Origin: Aralia elata
Lineage: Eukaryota; Streptophyta; Magnoliopsida; Apiales; Araliaceae
Length of the DNA: 64,000 nucleotides
Reading direction: 5' to 3'
Assembly: GCA_034770075.1 (NCBI GenBank)
Contig: JAVJAP010000214.1
Coordinates: 1,550,001 to 1,614,000 of the forward strand
Shown here: piece by piece, positions 43,988-53,676 of the stretch
Numbering within the stretch: the stretch's first letter is position 1
Layout of the letters: every line of letters begins with the position of its first letter
Program-made: the position numbers and the translations under genes
The notes under the pieces: generated by a model
Seen by the model: only the letters and a program-made list of their open reading frames with translations
Databases searched by the model: none
Told to the model about the DNA's origin: nothing

Positions 43988-45127
43988 GGGAGTTTCTTTC
44001 TTTCCCCCTGTGCTTTAATTTTACAATGAGGGCATTGTCTATCATGAGTTTGGGGGGGTTTAGTTTTATTTGTATTTATGCTTTGTTTAGTTGTGCATAT
44101 CATTTGATACGTGTTTGCATTTAGTTAGTTGTGTTTGCATTTATTTAGTTTTGCATGAATCCAATTGTTGAGTAGTTGCTTTTGACCAGGCCAATGATGA
44201 AGTTGTTGTGTTTATTTGTTAACTTAAACAGCATTGATAGTTAATATGGAGATATTATTCTGATCATAAGGATAATTTTGCTTGTCTGAAACTTAAGTCA
44301 CTGGTTAGCATCTAATTGGATTGTTTTGCTCAGCTTTAGTTCAAGAGTTACATAATCATTATCTAATTTGGGGATATTGTTGGAACTATAAGGAGAAAAC
44401 AGTGACTTGACAATGAAGGTGAGAATTGAGTAAAAACTTGAGTTTGGGGGTATCTATGTGGTAATTTTCAGTTGAAGTGAAAAAAAAAAGAAGGAAAAAT
44501 TTATGAATAAGTGCTTTGAATGGTTGGACTCTGTGGCCTTTGTCATTTGGGTAAATAGATCCTTAGGGGTGTCTCAACACCTAGTGCCTTAAAACCATCT
44601 GGTTTGGGAGTCATTGATTGAAAACTCGCTACATAGATGGCTCTGAAATGCCTAATAGAGTCTGGCATTGCACTATAAAACATGAAACGCGAGATGGAGC
44701 GTAAGACGCACTCGTGATAGGATTAGAGTACAAATAAACCTCATTTTACCTTTATACTTAGTATTTGTTCGATTTTAACTGGATTTGTCTTTGTTGCTGA
44801 AATTGAATGAAAATTGACATATTCTTGTTAGAAATGTGTTTACGTAGCTAAATTTGAATTGAAGTTGGGTTAAATGATTACGGAACACACACACAACTTG
44901 GGTGATGACAGGTTGAATTATCTGGTTAATTGGGATCAGTATTCTACGTTGTTTTGATTTGCTGTTGAGTTTCTTTGATTATATTTCTGAGGCTTGGAGT
45001 GATTTGCTACCTACTTGTTAGTTGGATTCATAGGATTGTTAGTTTAAGTTTGCATTCATGGTGTTATGTTCTGTTGTATTGTGTTGCATTGCTTGGGGAC
45101 AAGCAATAGTTTAAGTTTGGGGGTATT
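43988..45127 (+). other. Athila 3' untranslated region and polypurine tract
   Basis: There is no gene. Polypurine-like gagtttgggggg motifs occur at about 44047 and 44447 and, next to the LTR, agtttgggggtat (about 45113-45125). The last is the likely plus-strand primer. Confidence 0.65.
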
Positions 45128-45424
45128 TGATGAGTAGGTTTCGTACCTACGAAATTGGATACCAATTGACTGTATTATTGCTGAAATCCTTGAGTTCTAG
45201 TTACTTTTCATGTGTTTTCTGTGTTTTTGTAGGTATGTTGCATTTGAACCAAAGTTGATGGAAATTGGAGTACTGAGGAAACCAAAGTCTGAAGTGCTGA
45301 AGAGCTGCGCGGCCGCGCCGTTACTATGAAGGAAAGTTGTGCGCGCGCGTTGGTTGCCAGACTGAAGCTCGGCTGAAGAACTGCACGGGTGCGTCGGATT
45401 TGTGAAGGAACCTAGCGCGACCGC
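45128..45424 (+). repeat. Athila 3' LTR, left piece
   Basis: It starts TGATGAGTAGGTTTCGTACC after the polypurine tract. It contains GCGCGGCCGCGC (45307-45318), gcgcgcgcg and other GC blocks up to the Tekay insertion at 45425. Confidence 0.8.
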
Positions 45425-48400
45425 TGTGACACCCCCAAATCCAGGTACTTAATTCCCACAGATTTGGTGTTCACTATCTCATTCATTCAAAACTAACTAC
45501 CCAATAAAATAACAATTAAATAAACTTAAATAAATATCTTCCCAAAATGGGTTACATCACCAAACTATTAAATATTCAAATCCCAGGTTATCTTAACCTT
45601 AATACATCAAATGCGGAATAAAACATAATTTAAATAAGTCTTGATACAATCGATCATCAAATAAATAACAGGTCTTTAGCTATTTATGCATCTTGCCCTT
45701 GCCTTTGCTCGTGGACGGCTCGTCTGGCTTCTCAGCCTTAGCTGCAATGATTAGTGCAAGAGTGAGCAAACAATTGCTCACAAGTACGATAACAATAATA
45801 TCTAAATGAAATGATTTTAACTGAGGAATAATAGTTTTCTGATTCTCAGCCAATAAATGATTAAAGTTTAAAAGCTCGTTAGAATGCTTGATTCCGAAAA
45901 AAAATATAGAATTCAAGATTTAGAAATTATATCTGAGGGTCACAAGACCTCGAACTATGTCCTAGGTTGACAAGTATTTCTACTGTAATCTTTAACAGTC
46001 ATATAGACTATGGACCAACATCTCGTACTCAGGGGGATCAGCCCTTTGTACAATGTATTGTGCACAAACATTTTAACGCTGTCGCGTAAGTAATCCCCTA
46101 TATTAGGGTTGTTCATCTCAGTTTATCGTCTGAATCCATACCAAAAAGGAAATTGGCTTGGAACAAGTATAGAAAACATTCTAAGTCTTTGAAACGCTCA
46201 TCAACTAAGGACTAGCTTAATCAATAAGGGTTTGCTAGTCTAATTCAATAGAGTTTGTTCAATAGAAACTATACTCAAGTTTGAATAATAACAATGATTG
46301 GAATAAAGCTTGAGTATATAATCATGATAATAACCTTGATTGAATATCAATAAGCTAAGGTCAATAAGCTTACTCAATATAAATAAACTTGTCTTGAATA
46401 AATTAACAAGTTAAAAGAGAACAACAACTTGCTATAAATAATTCTCAAGCTTAAGGAAGGAAAACTTGCTCAACATAAAGTAATAAGTTGAGATAAGGAA
46501 CTTGCCTCAAGCGTAGATTACAAATTAAATATCTCACGATCCTTAAACAACCTATACATTTAATTATAAAATGGTAACATAATTAGTTACAAAATAATAT
46601 ACACTTTAAGCTTGCTCCTATCTTTTATATTATAACATTTCATTTAGCATACCATAGTCGACAAGTACTAGTTTAGCAACCATCTTGGCAATTCTTTAAT
46701 CATCTAATACATTAGTAGAAGTTTTAAACTTGCTTATAGCATCATAGTAAAAGCACAAAGAAAATAAAAATCTAAAAAAAATTTCAATACTGTTCCCTCG
46801 CCGAGGCGAGGATTTACTGAACAAATATCTCGCCGGGGCGAGACCTCGCCGGGGCGAGCCTATCCTTAACAAAATTTCTCGCCGGGGCGAAGATTACTAG
46901 CTCATTTTTCTCGTCGGGGCAAGACACCCGGCAGTCGTCTCTTACAGTTCGCGAACAGTGAAAACTTAGGTCAAATTTGGCCAAATTTTCCGAATTCTAT
47001 CATCCAGTACACGAACTAGATATACCCAGACATCAAATATGTTAGAAAACAAATACCCAACATGTTTCTAACTAATTTAACTATTATAAAACACATAATC
47101 AACTAATTTAAAACCAAAAATTCACTGTTAAACAATTTATTCATGCTTTGACCATTTTCATGAAATCAAACTCTGTAAATTCATTTTTCAACCAATTAAA
47201 ACCATTCTTCTTGCATTATTCATGTTTTTCATCATACAATCATAAACAATTGTTAATTAACCAATTAATAACCAAATGGAATCATCAATTTTCATACAAC
47301 TATGCCATACATGAAATAAAGCTCTGTAAAAACTAAAATTAAATTCTAAAATATATTTTCATGAATTAAAACCTTCAAATAGAGTTTTAATCATCATATA
47401 ATCATCACGTAATCATCTATTTCACATAGCTATCAATTATAATAAAAAAAATCACATATTAAGCCAATGAATATTTTTACAGAGAACCAAATATTGATAT
47501 ACAGAGAAGGGTATTATACCTTCTATTTGATTAAAAGAAAAGCTTGATTAACACTCTCCTTGCTTGAACTTCTACCTTCAATCTCCTCTTTTCAAAATTC
47601 ACAAGCTCTCTTCTTTCTCAAATTTCACAGAACTCTCTCTTTTCTCTGTAGTTCTTCTTTCTCTTTTCTCTCTGTTCTTCTCTTTTCTTTTCTTTCTTTC
47701 AACTGACGTTCTTTTACAAAATGAAAACTGATATAACTTAAAAATATAAACTGATGATTTTTTTAAAAAACTGTTGTTTTAAATAATAATAACGTAAAAT
47801 CCTTAAATTGAATCATCAGTTAGGATTTTCAAAAGCCATAAGGCTTTGTTTGGTAAAAACTAATAAAAATAACCTATTATTCTTATGTCTTGTTTGGTAA
47901 AACACAATTAAAATAACTCACTTATCCAACCAAAGGTCATAAGGCCTAGTTTGGAAAAACTAAATTAAAACTCCTTTCATTTATTTTAATAAAACATTAT
48001 AACATATAGTTTTAAATGTCACACATTTAATTTAATTGAACTTATTATTATTAAATAAATTCAATTAAATATTACTAACTCAAATAATAATTTTATTTAA
48101 CAAAAACACCAAATAAATTATATTATTCAAATAAATTATTTATTAACATAAATCATTTATTCAAATAATTCTTTTCATCATCTAATTTAATTAATAATTA
48201 AATTAGAATAATCATCACAAATCATATTCAAGTAACAATTAACACAATTAACTCAACATAAACTTATTTCACAATAGCTTAATAAATCATCTATTAACTC
48301 AATAAATTAACAAAAATATTTATACAACTCAATAAATATTTTTATTAATTCTCAAAATTGCATTCGTTACATCTTTCCCTCCTTAAAAGGATTCTGTCCC

Positions 48401-48434
48401 CAGAATCACAACGCAATTAAAGTCGTCCGTTACA
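45425..48434 (-). repeat. 3' LTR of Tekay-type element 2
   Basis: The plus strand reads TGTGACACCCCC...GTCCGTTACA. It holds five copies of the CTCGCC-GG-GGCGAG palindrome at 46797, 46829, 46845, 46878 and 46910 (the first, fourth and fifth with changes). It is otherwise AT-rich, and small open frames within it recur in the other LTR and are not genes. Confidence 0.95.
46797..46923. repeat. five-copy CTCGCCGGGGCGAG palindrome cluster (3' LTR)
   Basis: Perfect 14-bp copies are at 46829-46842 and 46845-46858, CTCGCCGAGGCGAG at 46797-46810, and worn copies at 46878-46891 and 46910-46923. The 5' LTR has the matching cluster at about 55050-55177. Confidence 0.95.
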
Positions 48435-48445
48435 TTCTCCCCTCC
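48435..48445 (-). other. polypurine tract of Tekay-type element 2
   Basis: Element-strand GGAGGGGAGAA abuts the 3' LTR start (TGTAACGGAC). Confidence 0.8.
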
Positions 48446-48482
48446 TTACAAAGATTCTGTCCCCAGAATCGCAATATAACAA

Positions 48483-49199
48483 TTAGACAAACAATTGAGG
48501 GTAATTCTGCATCATTTTCTCTTCGAGTTCCCACGTTGCTTCTTCAGCACTGTGGTTCCTCCAGATTACCTTAACAGAATGTATCACTTTATTTCTAAGA
48601 ACTTGCTCCTTCCTGTCCACTATCTGAACAGGTATCTCTTCATAAGATAAATCTTTCTCAAATTGTATCGGTTCATACTCTATGACATGCTTATAATCAG
48701 ACTTATACGGTCGTAGCATAGATATGTGGAAGACATTGTGAATGTGGTCTAACTCAGGAGGTAAAGCTACCTCATAAGCTACCGCACCCACTCTTTTTAG
48801 TACCTCAAACGGTCCAATAAATCGCGGACTCAGCTTACCCTTCTGAGTAGTCGGAAGCCCTACCACAAAGTCCATTGTGATATGCTCCCACTTCCATTCG
48901 GGTATCTCCAAAGGCTGTAACAAACCACTTGGTCGTTGATGCTCCGCTTTAACTCTTTGACAAGTGAGACACTTCCCAACACACTCAGCAACCTCTCTTT
49001 TCATGTTTGGCCACCAAAAATGTTGACGAAGATCCTGGTACATCTTTGTGCTTCCTGGGTGAACCGAAAATCTTGAACTGTGAGCTTCATTCAAAATCTC
49101 CTCTCTGATTACCAATACCGATGGTACCCAGATTATGCCTTCAAATCTCAGCAACCCTTCGGTATCGATTTTATATTTAAGCTCTTCACCTTCAAGCAC
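48483..49199 (-). pseudogene. integrase with core deleted in frame, plus chromodomain (element 2)
   Basis: The frame is 238 open codons. The zinc finger runs from HSSRFSVHPGSTKMYQDLRQ to CLTCQRVKAEHQ. The first catalytic Asp is in WEHITMDFVVGLPTTQKG. That text is joined directly, in frame, at about 48841 to LSPRFIGPFEVLKRVGAVAY of the C-terminal domain, so the segment with the second Asp and the Glu (some 130-150 residues in relatives) is gone. A chromodomain closes the protein (VDRKEQVLRNKVIHSVKVIW ... EEATWELEEKM). Chromodomains guide insertion into heterochromatin in this clade. The enzyme cannot catalyse joining. Confidence 0.92.
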
Positions 49200-49241
49200 T
49201 CTTTGCCGAATCTTATCACATTCCTCATCCTGAAGTTGCGC

Positions 49242-50567
49242 TTACTTGACTTTTTCTACCAAAGTTGGTTGGGTTTCCATCTGGAACAATTTTTCATTAG
49301 GCTCTGCCAGACCCTTCACCTCTAACTCCAATTTAGCCATTTCTGCTACAAGCTTCTCCTGATCAGTTAACAAAAATAGTTTCTCCCGACCTTTTCTACT
49401 TAAAGCGTCGGCAACCACATTAGCCTTTCCCGGATGGTATAGAATTTCACAGTCATAATCTTTGATCAATTCTATCCATCTCCTCTGCCGCATATTCAAA
49501 TCCTTCTGCGTGAAAATATACTTCAGACTTTTATGGTCTGTATATATTTCACACTTCTCCCCATAGAGATGGTGCCTCCAGATTTTCAAAGCAAACACCA
49601 CGGCTGCTAACTCCAAATCATGGGTCGGATACCCTTTTTCATAGTCTTTTAGTTGGCGCGATGCATATGCAATAACTTTACCATTCTGCATTAACACACA
49701 ACCAAGTCCTTTATGTGATGCGTCACTGTACACCACAAAATTTCCTGTATCATCTGGTAAAGACAACACAGGTGCCGAACTTAGTCTCTTCTTTAGTTCT
49801 TGGAAACTTTCTTCGCACTTCTCCGTCCAAACAAACTTCACTGATTTTCTTGTTAAATTCGTCAACGGAGTGGCGATCCTGGAAAAATCTTGAATAAAAC
49901 GCCTGTAGTATCCTGCCAAACCTAGGAAACTCCTCACTTCCGACGGTGTCTTCGGCTGATCCCAGTTCATGACAGCCTCTACTTTCGCTGGATCCACCGA
50001 AATCCCATCTTTATCAATAACATGCCCAAGGAATTGAACACGCTCCAACCAAAATTCGCACTTTGAAAATTTTGCATACAATTTCTCTTTCCTTAACGCC
50101 TCCAATGTCACCCTCAAATGCTCCACATGTTCTTCTTAAGTTTTGGAGTAAACCAAAATGTCGTCTATAAATACCACCACAAATTTATCCAGAAATGGTT
50201 TGAATACCCTATTCATTAGATCCATAAACGCTGCAGGCGCGTTTGTTAAACCAAATGACATAACCAAAAACTCATAGTGACCATATCTAGTCCGAAATGC
50301 CGTCTTTGGTATATCCTCCTTTTTCACCTTCAACTGATGGTACCCACTTCGCAGATCTATTTTTGAAAAATATCTCGCTCCCTTCAGTTGGTCAAACAGG
50401 TCATCGATCCTTGGCAACGGATACTTGTTTTTAATCGTGACCTTATTCAACTCTCTATAATCAATGCAAAGACGCATTGACCCATCCTTCTTCTTAACAA
50501 ACAATACCGGTGCTCCCCACGGCGAGACGCTCGGTTGAATATACTTCTTATCCAGCAATTCTTGCAA
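49242..50567 (-). pseudogene. reverse transcriptase and RNase H (element 2), one internal stop
   Basis: The RT N-terminus is at 50567-50139 (LDKKYIQPSVSPWGAPVLFV, RLCIDYRELNKVTIKNKYPL, SKIDLRSGYHQL, MSFGLTNAPAAF, VVFIDDILVYSKT with the active Asp pair). A TAA at 50138-50136 interrupts it. The same frame continues to 49242 with the thumb (SEVRSFLGLAGYYRRFIQDF) and RNase H (VVYSDASHKGLGCVLMQ, YPTHDLELAAVVFALKIW, YTDHKSLKYIF, KANVVADALSRK). A second stop near 49241 separates it from integrase. Upstream, a stop at 50568-50570 and a frameshift near 50690 separate it from protease. Confidence 0.92.
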
Positions 50568-50650
50568 CTACACCATTAACTCCTTCATTTCTACTGGAGC
50601 CATTCAATACGGGGCTTTTGATATAGGGGCCGTTCTCGGTGCTAAATCAA

Positions 50651-52333
50651 TTACAAACTCGATTTCCCTATCTGGCGGTAATCCTGGCAAATCATCAGGA
50701 ACACGTCCGCAAAATCCCTAACTACTGGTATCTCCTCCAGCTTTGCACCCACTTTTCGGGTATCTACTATGTAGGCTAGATATCCTACACATCCTTGTCT
50801 CAACATCTTTCTGGCCTGCATCATCGTCAGACAACTCGTTTGTCTAGGCGACTTGCTGCCATAAAACACTACCTTTGACGGAGTCATAAGGTTTACACAC
50901 TTCTTTTGACAGTCAATAACTGCCCCATGGTTAAACAACCAATCCATACCCAAAATAACGTCAAACTCCCCAAGACGAATTGGGATCAAATTGACAGTCA
51001 TTACATGACCTTTAATATTTACCTGACAGTTCTTGTGAACAGACTTAACAGGAATCACCTCCCTATTCGCAATTTCTATATTCATAGGGTAATCTAATTC
51101 TTCCTGGGGTAACCCTAATTTCTTAGCAAAATAATCGGATATAAATGAGCAAGTAGCACCCGAGTCAAACAATACATAAGCATTAACATTATTGACTGGA
51201 ATGATACCTGACACTACATCCTTTGACTGCACGGCATCCTGCACCGTCATGTTGAATGTTCGAGCGGTAGGTCGGTTGGGCTGCGTGGGTCCTGTGATAG
51301 TCAGATTGCCTCCATCACCGCTGTTTCCCTTTCCTGAACTGGCTCCGCCTGTAGTTGTTTTCTTAGGGCACTCTCGGGCAAAGTGATCCTTCGACCCGCA
51401 AATGAAATATGCTCCTTTCTTCGGATTAGGGCAATTTGGTGAAATGTGACCCTCTTGTCCACAGTTGAAGCATACCCTCTTACCCTTCAAACAAGTACCC
51501 ATATGGCTCTTTCCACAGTTGCTGCACACCTCCACCTTCTTCTTCTGATTACCCTGCTGACTTCCCGCAGAGTTACTATCATTCCATTTTCTCTTCTGAT
51601 TACTGCCACCATGGCTACCACTTGCTTTGTTCTCATTTTCATTCTTCTTCTTCCTTTGCTCTTGATTGTACTTGGACAGAGCATCACTTCCTCCTTCGGC
51701 GATAATCGCCTTTTCCAGCACTGCCGCAAATGAGTTCAGTTGAAACAACGAAACTCTGCTATATAACCAGGGTTTCAGTCCCTGCTTAAATCTCCTAGCC
51801 TTCCGCTCATCCGTGTTGACCTGATATGGCGCAAACCGCGCCAGCTCATTAAACTTTGCAGCATATTCAGGTACCGTCATGGTACCTTGCTTCAGTTCCA
51901 AAAACTGCACCTCCATTTGATTTTGAGCACTTGCCAGAAAGTAGGTCTCGAAAAACATCTCCTTAAATCGCTCCCACGGAATAATCCCTTGGCCACCTCG
52001 AGTCTTATTTGCTTGCCACCAGTAGCTGGCTTCTGATTTCAGCATAAAGGTTGCAAATGCCGTCTTCTGGTCCTCGCTGACTCTAGCGACATCAAACACC
52101 TTCTCCATTTCCATAATCCACGTTTGAGCCTCTATCGGATTCATAGACCCGTGATATTCCGGAGGTCCTACAGCCTTGAAGTCTTTAAAGGTTGTAGCCT
52201 GAGCTTGTGGTTGATTTGCAAAGGCTCCCGTTAACAAATTTACCAACTGCTGCATGGGATTAGCGTTGGCTTCTTCGTTGTTAGTAGATCCCTCAGGGGT
52301 CTGTTGACGTGTTGGTTGTCTTCTTGGCGGCAT
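50651..52333 (-). CDS. gag-protease (element 2)
   Basis: The open frame is 560 codons from ATG 52333 (MPPRRQPTRQQTPEGS). The capsid core is at residues 50-200 (AVGPPEYHGSMNPIEAQTWI, SEASYWWQANKTRGGQGI, FKEMFFETYFLASAQNQMEV, FLELKQGTMTVPEYAAKFNE). A basic linker follows. There are three knuckle-like units (CSNCGKSHMGTC, CFNCGQEGHISPNC, and a worn FICGSKDHFARECP whose first Cys is Phe). Retropepsin has VLFDSGATCSFISDYFAKKL as active site and LGEFDVILGMDWLFNHGAVI as the C-terminal motif. The end (FLMICQDYRQIGK) is out of the normal frame, so a frameshift near 50690 cuts the link to RT. Gag and protease themselves look intact. Confidence 0.93.
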   Translation of the reverse strand: MPPRRQPTRQQTPEGSTNNEEANANPMQQLVNLLTGAFANQPQAQATTFKDFKAVGPPEYHGSMNPIEAQTWIMEMEKVFDVARVSEDQKTAFATFMLKSEASYWWQANKTRGGQGIIPWERFKEMFFETYFLASAQNQMEVQFLELKQGTMTVPEYAAKFNELARFAPYQVNTDERKARRFKQGLKPWLYSRVSLFQLNSFAAVLEKAIIAEGGSDALSKYNQEQRKKKNENENKASGSHGGSNQKRKWNDSNSAGSQQGNQKKKVEVCSNCGKSHMGTCLKGKRVCFNCGQEGHISPNCPNPKKGAYFICGSKDHFARECPKKTTTGGASSGKGNSGDGGNLTITGPTQPNRPTARTFNMTVQDAVQSKDVVSGIIPVNNVNAYVLFDSGATCSFISDYFAKKLGLPQEELDYPMNIEIANREVIPVKSVHKNCQVNIKGHVMTVNLIPIRLGEFDVILGMDWLFNHGAVIDCQKKCVNLMTPSKVVFYGSKSPRQTSCLTMMQARKMLRQGCVGYLAYIVDTRKVGAKLEEIPVVRDFADVFLMICQDYRQIGKSSL

Positions 52334-52625
52334 CTTCTGTTAAAAATTCGCGTTATTAGACTATTGCTCAATTATTTAAACATTTAAGTCTCAACTTAAA
52401 CATTTATAAATGACACTTAACACACAGTACAACTGATAAACTTTCACATTTTATTTATTAACTGCTTCAAAACATAATAGAGATAACATCGTAGTTATTT
52501 ACATCAAATCATCTATCCTGAAATCAAAAAGTTCCAGGATTACATCATTATTCTATCCCATTATAGAAACTGGGATTTACAATTTATTCACATCATAGTT
52601 TCATAATAACATAATTAATCATAAT

Positions 52626-53438
52626 CTATGATGACATCCCACGACGCACAGCTTCCTGGCGTTCCTGCTCCATAATACGAGTCACCATCCTTCGATCCAC
52701 CATATCTGGATGACGATGAACTCGATCCAGAGCTCTATCCACTGTGGAGTGAAAAATATACTCCATATCATCAATCTTGGCCTTCTTTGACCGCACCTCA
52801 CACTCAACATGATCTGTGCGGTTAGCCTCCCTCAACCAAGCAGTCTCAGCTCTCGCTCGCTTAGCTGACTCCTCTTTCAACTCATCTCGGACAATTTCAT
52901 TCCTGGCTATCAACTGTCCGCGTCGATACTCAGACTGTGCTAGCCTCTGCTCAGCCTCTGCAAGACGTGATGAAAGGTCTTGGATCTCAGCATCCTTCTG
53001 TTCTAAAGTGGCTTGACGTTCCGCAGCCTGTTCCTATAACTCCTCCTTTTCACTCTCTACATGAACCAGCTTCCACTCCACGTCACCAAGACGTATGTCT
53101 AGCTCCTCAATCTCACTGTTCTTCTGCTCCAAAGCAGTCTGTCGCTCAGCCAGCTGCCCCTCTAACTCCTCCACTCTGTCCTGCAACTCTATGTTGCGAT
53201 CATACACCTGCTCGTACATCTGAACACCCAAAGTAGATAGTGGTATCTCTTCAGGGTCCTCGTCCTCCTCCTCAGGATCCTCCTCAGGGTCCTCCTCAGG
53301 ATCAGTCTCAGGCTCATACTCGTGGCCTGTAACTGTAATCAATGGGGATGGCTCCCTCTGCACTAGCTGCTCACTGACTACGTGAATATCTCGGGGCTCC
53401 TCCTCCCTAGTCTGGCTGGGCTCTCCTCTATCAGTCAT
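52626..53438 (-). pseudogene. pre-gag acidic/coiled-coil frame (element 2)
   Basis: ATG 53438 (MTDRGEPSQTREEEPRDIHV) lies about 220 bases after the primer site. The frame is about 270 codons with one TAG at 53036-53034. Residues 40-70 are a run of acidic DPEE repeats. Residues 75-190 are a strong coiled coil (YDRNIELQDRVEELEGQLAE, RQTALEQKNSEIEELDIRLG, with a second half of the same design after the stop). The C-terminus is basic and His/Arg-rich (VDRRMVTRIMEQERQEAVRR). It is separate from gag, which begins 290 bases further on. Element 1 has a counterpart at 2638-3255. I recognise no named domain. A role in RNA binding or particle assembly is only a guess. Confidence 0.7.
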
Positions 53439-53661
53439 CCTGACAACAAAATTTTAAGTTTTAATTACTAATCGATAATACTCGCGAGCACATAAGTTTG
53501 TTATCAAATAAGCACATAGCACATAATCATTTTATTATCTTTCATGAATTTCCGTAATTCATTCCTTAGAACTCGATAAAAGTTTATCACCACTATATTT
53601 TCTATCTTCTAAAAGGCTACTACCCTAAGGTTTTCCCCACCTAAAGGTTCATAACCTATCA

Positions 53662-53673
53662 GCTCTGATACCA
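53662..53673 (-). other. primer binding site of Tekay-type element 2
   Basis: Plus strand gctctgatacca (TGGTATCAGAGC on the element strand), initiator-Met type, three bases from the 5' LTR at 53677. Confidence 0.92.
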
Positions 53674-53676
53674 ACC

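Noticed and set aside
45680..45916. 78-codon minus-strand frame found identically at 53932-54168
   Set aside because: Both copies are the same place in the two LTRs of one element. Identity reflects LTR youth, not gene selection.
3369..53673. gctctgatacca sites as pieces of tRNA genes
   Set aside because: Only the 12-base 3' end is present, always next to an LTR. They are primer sites.
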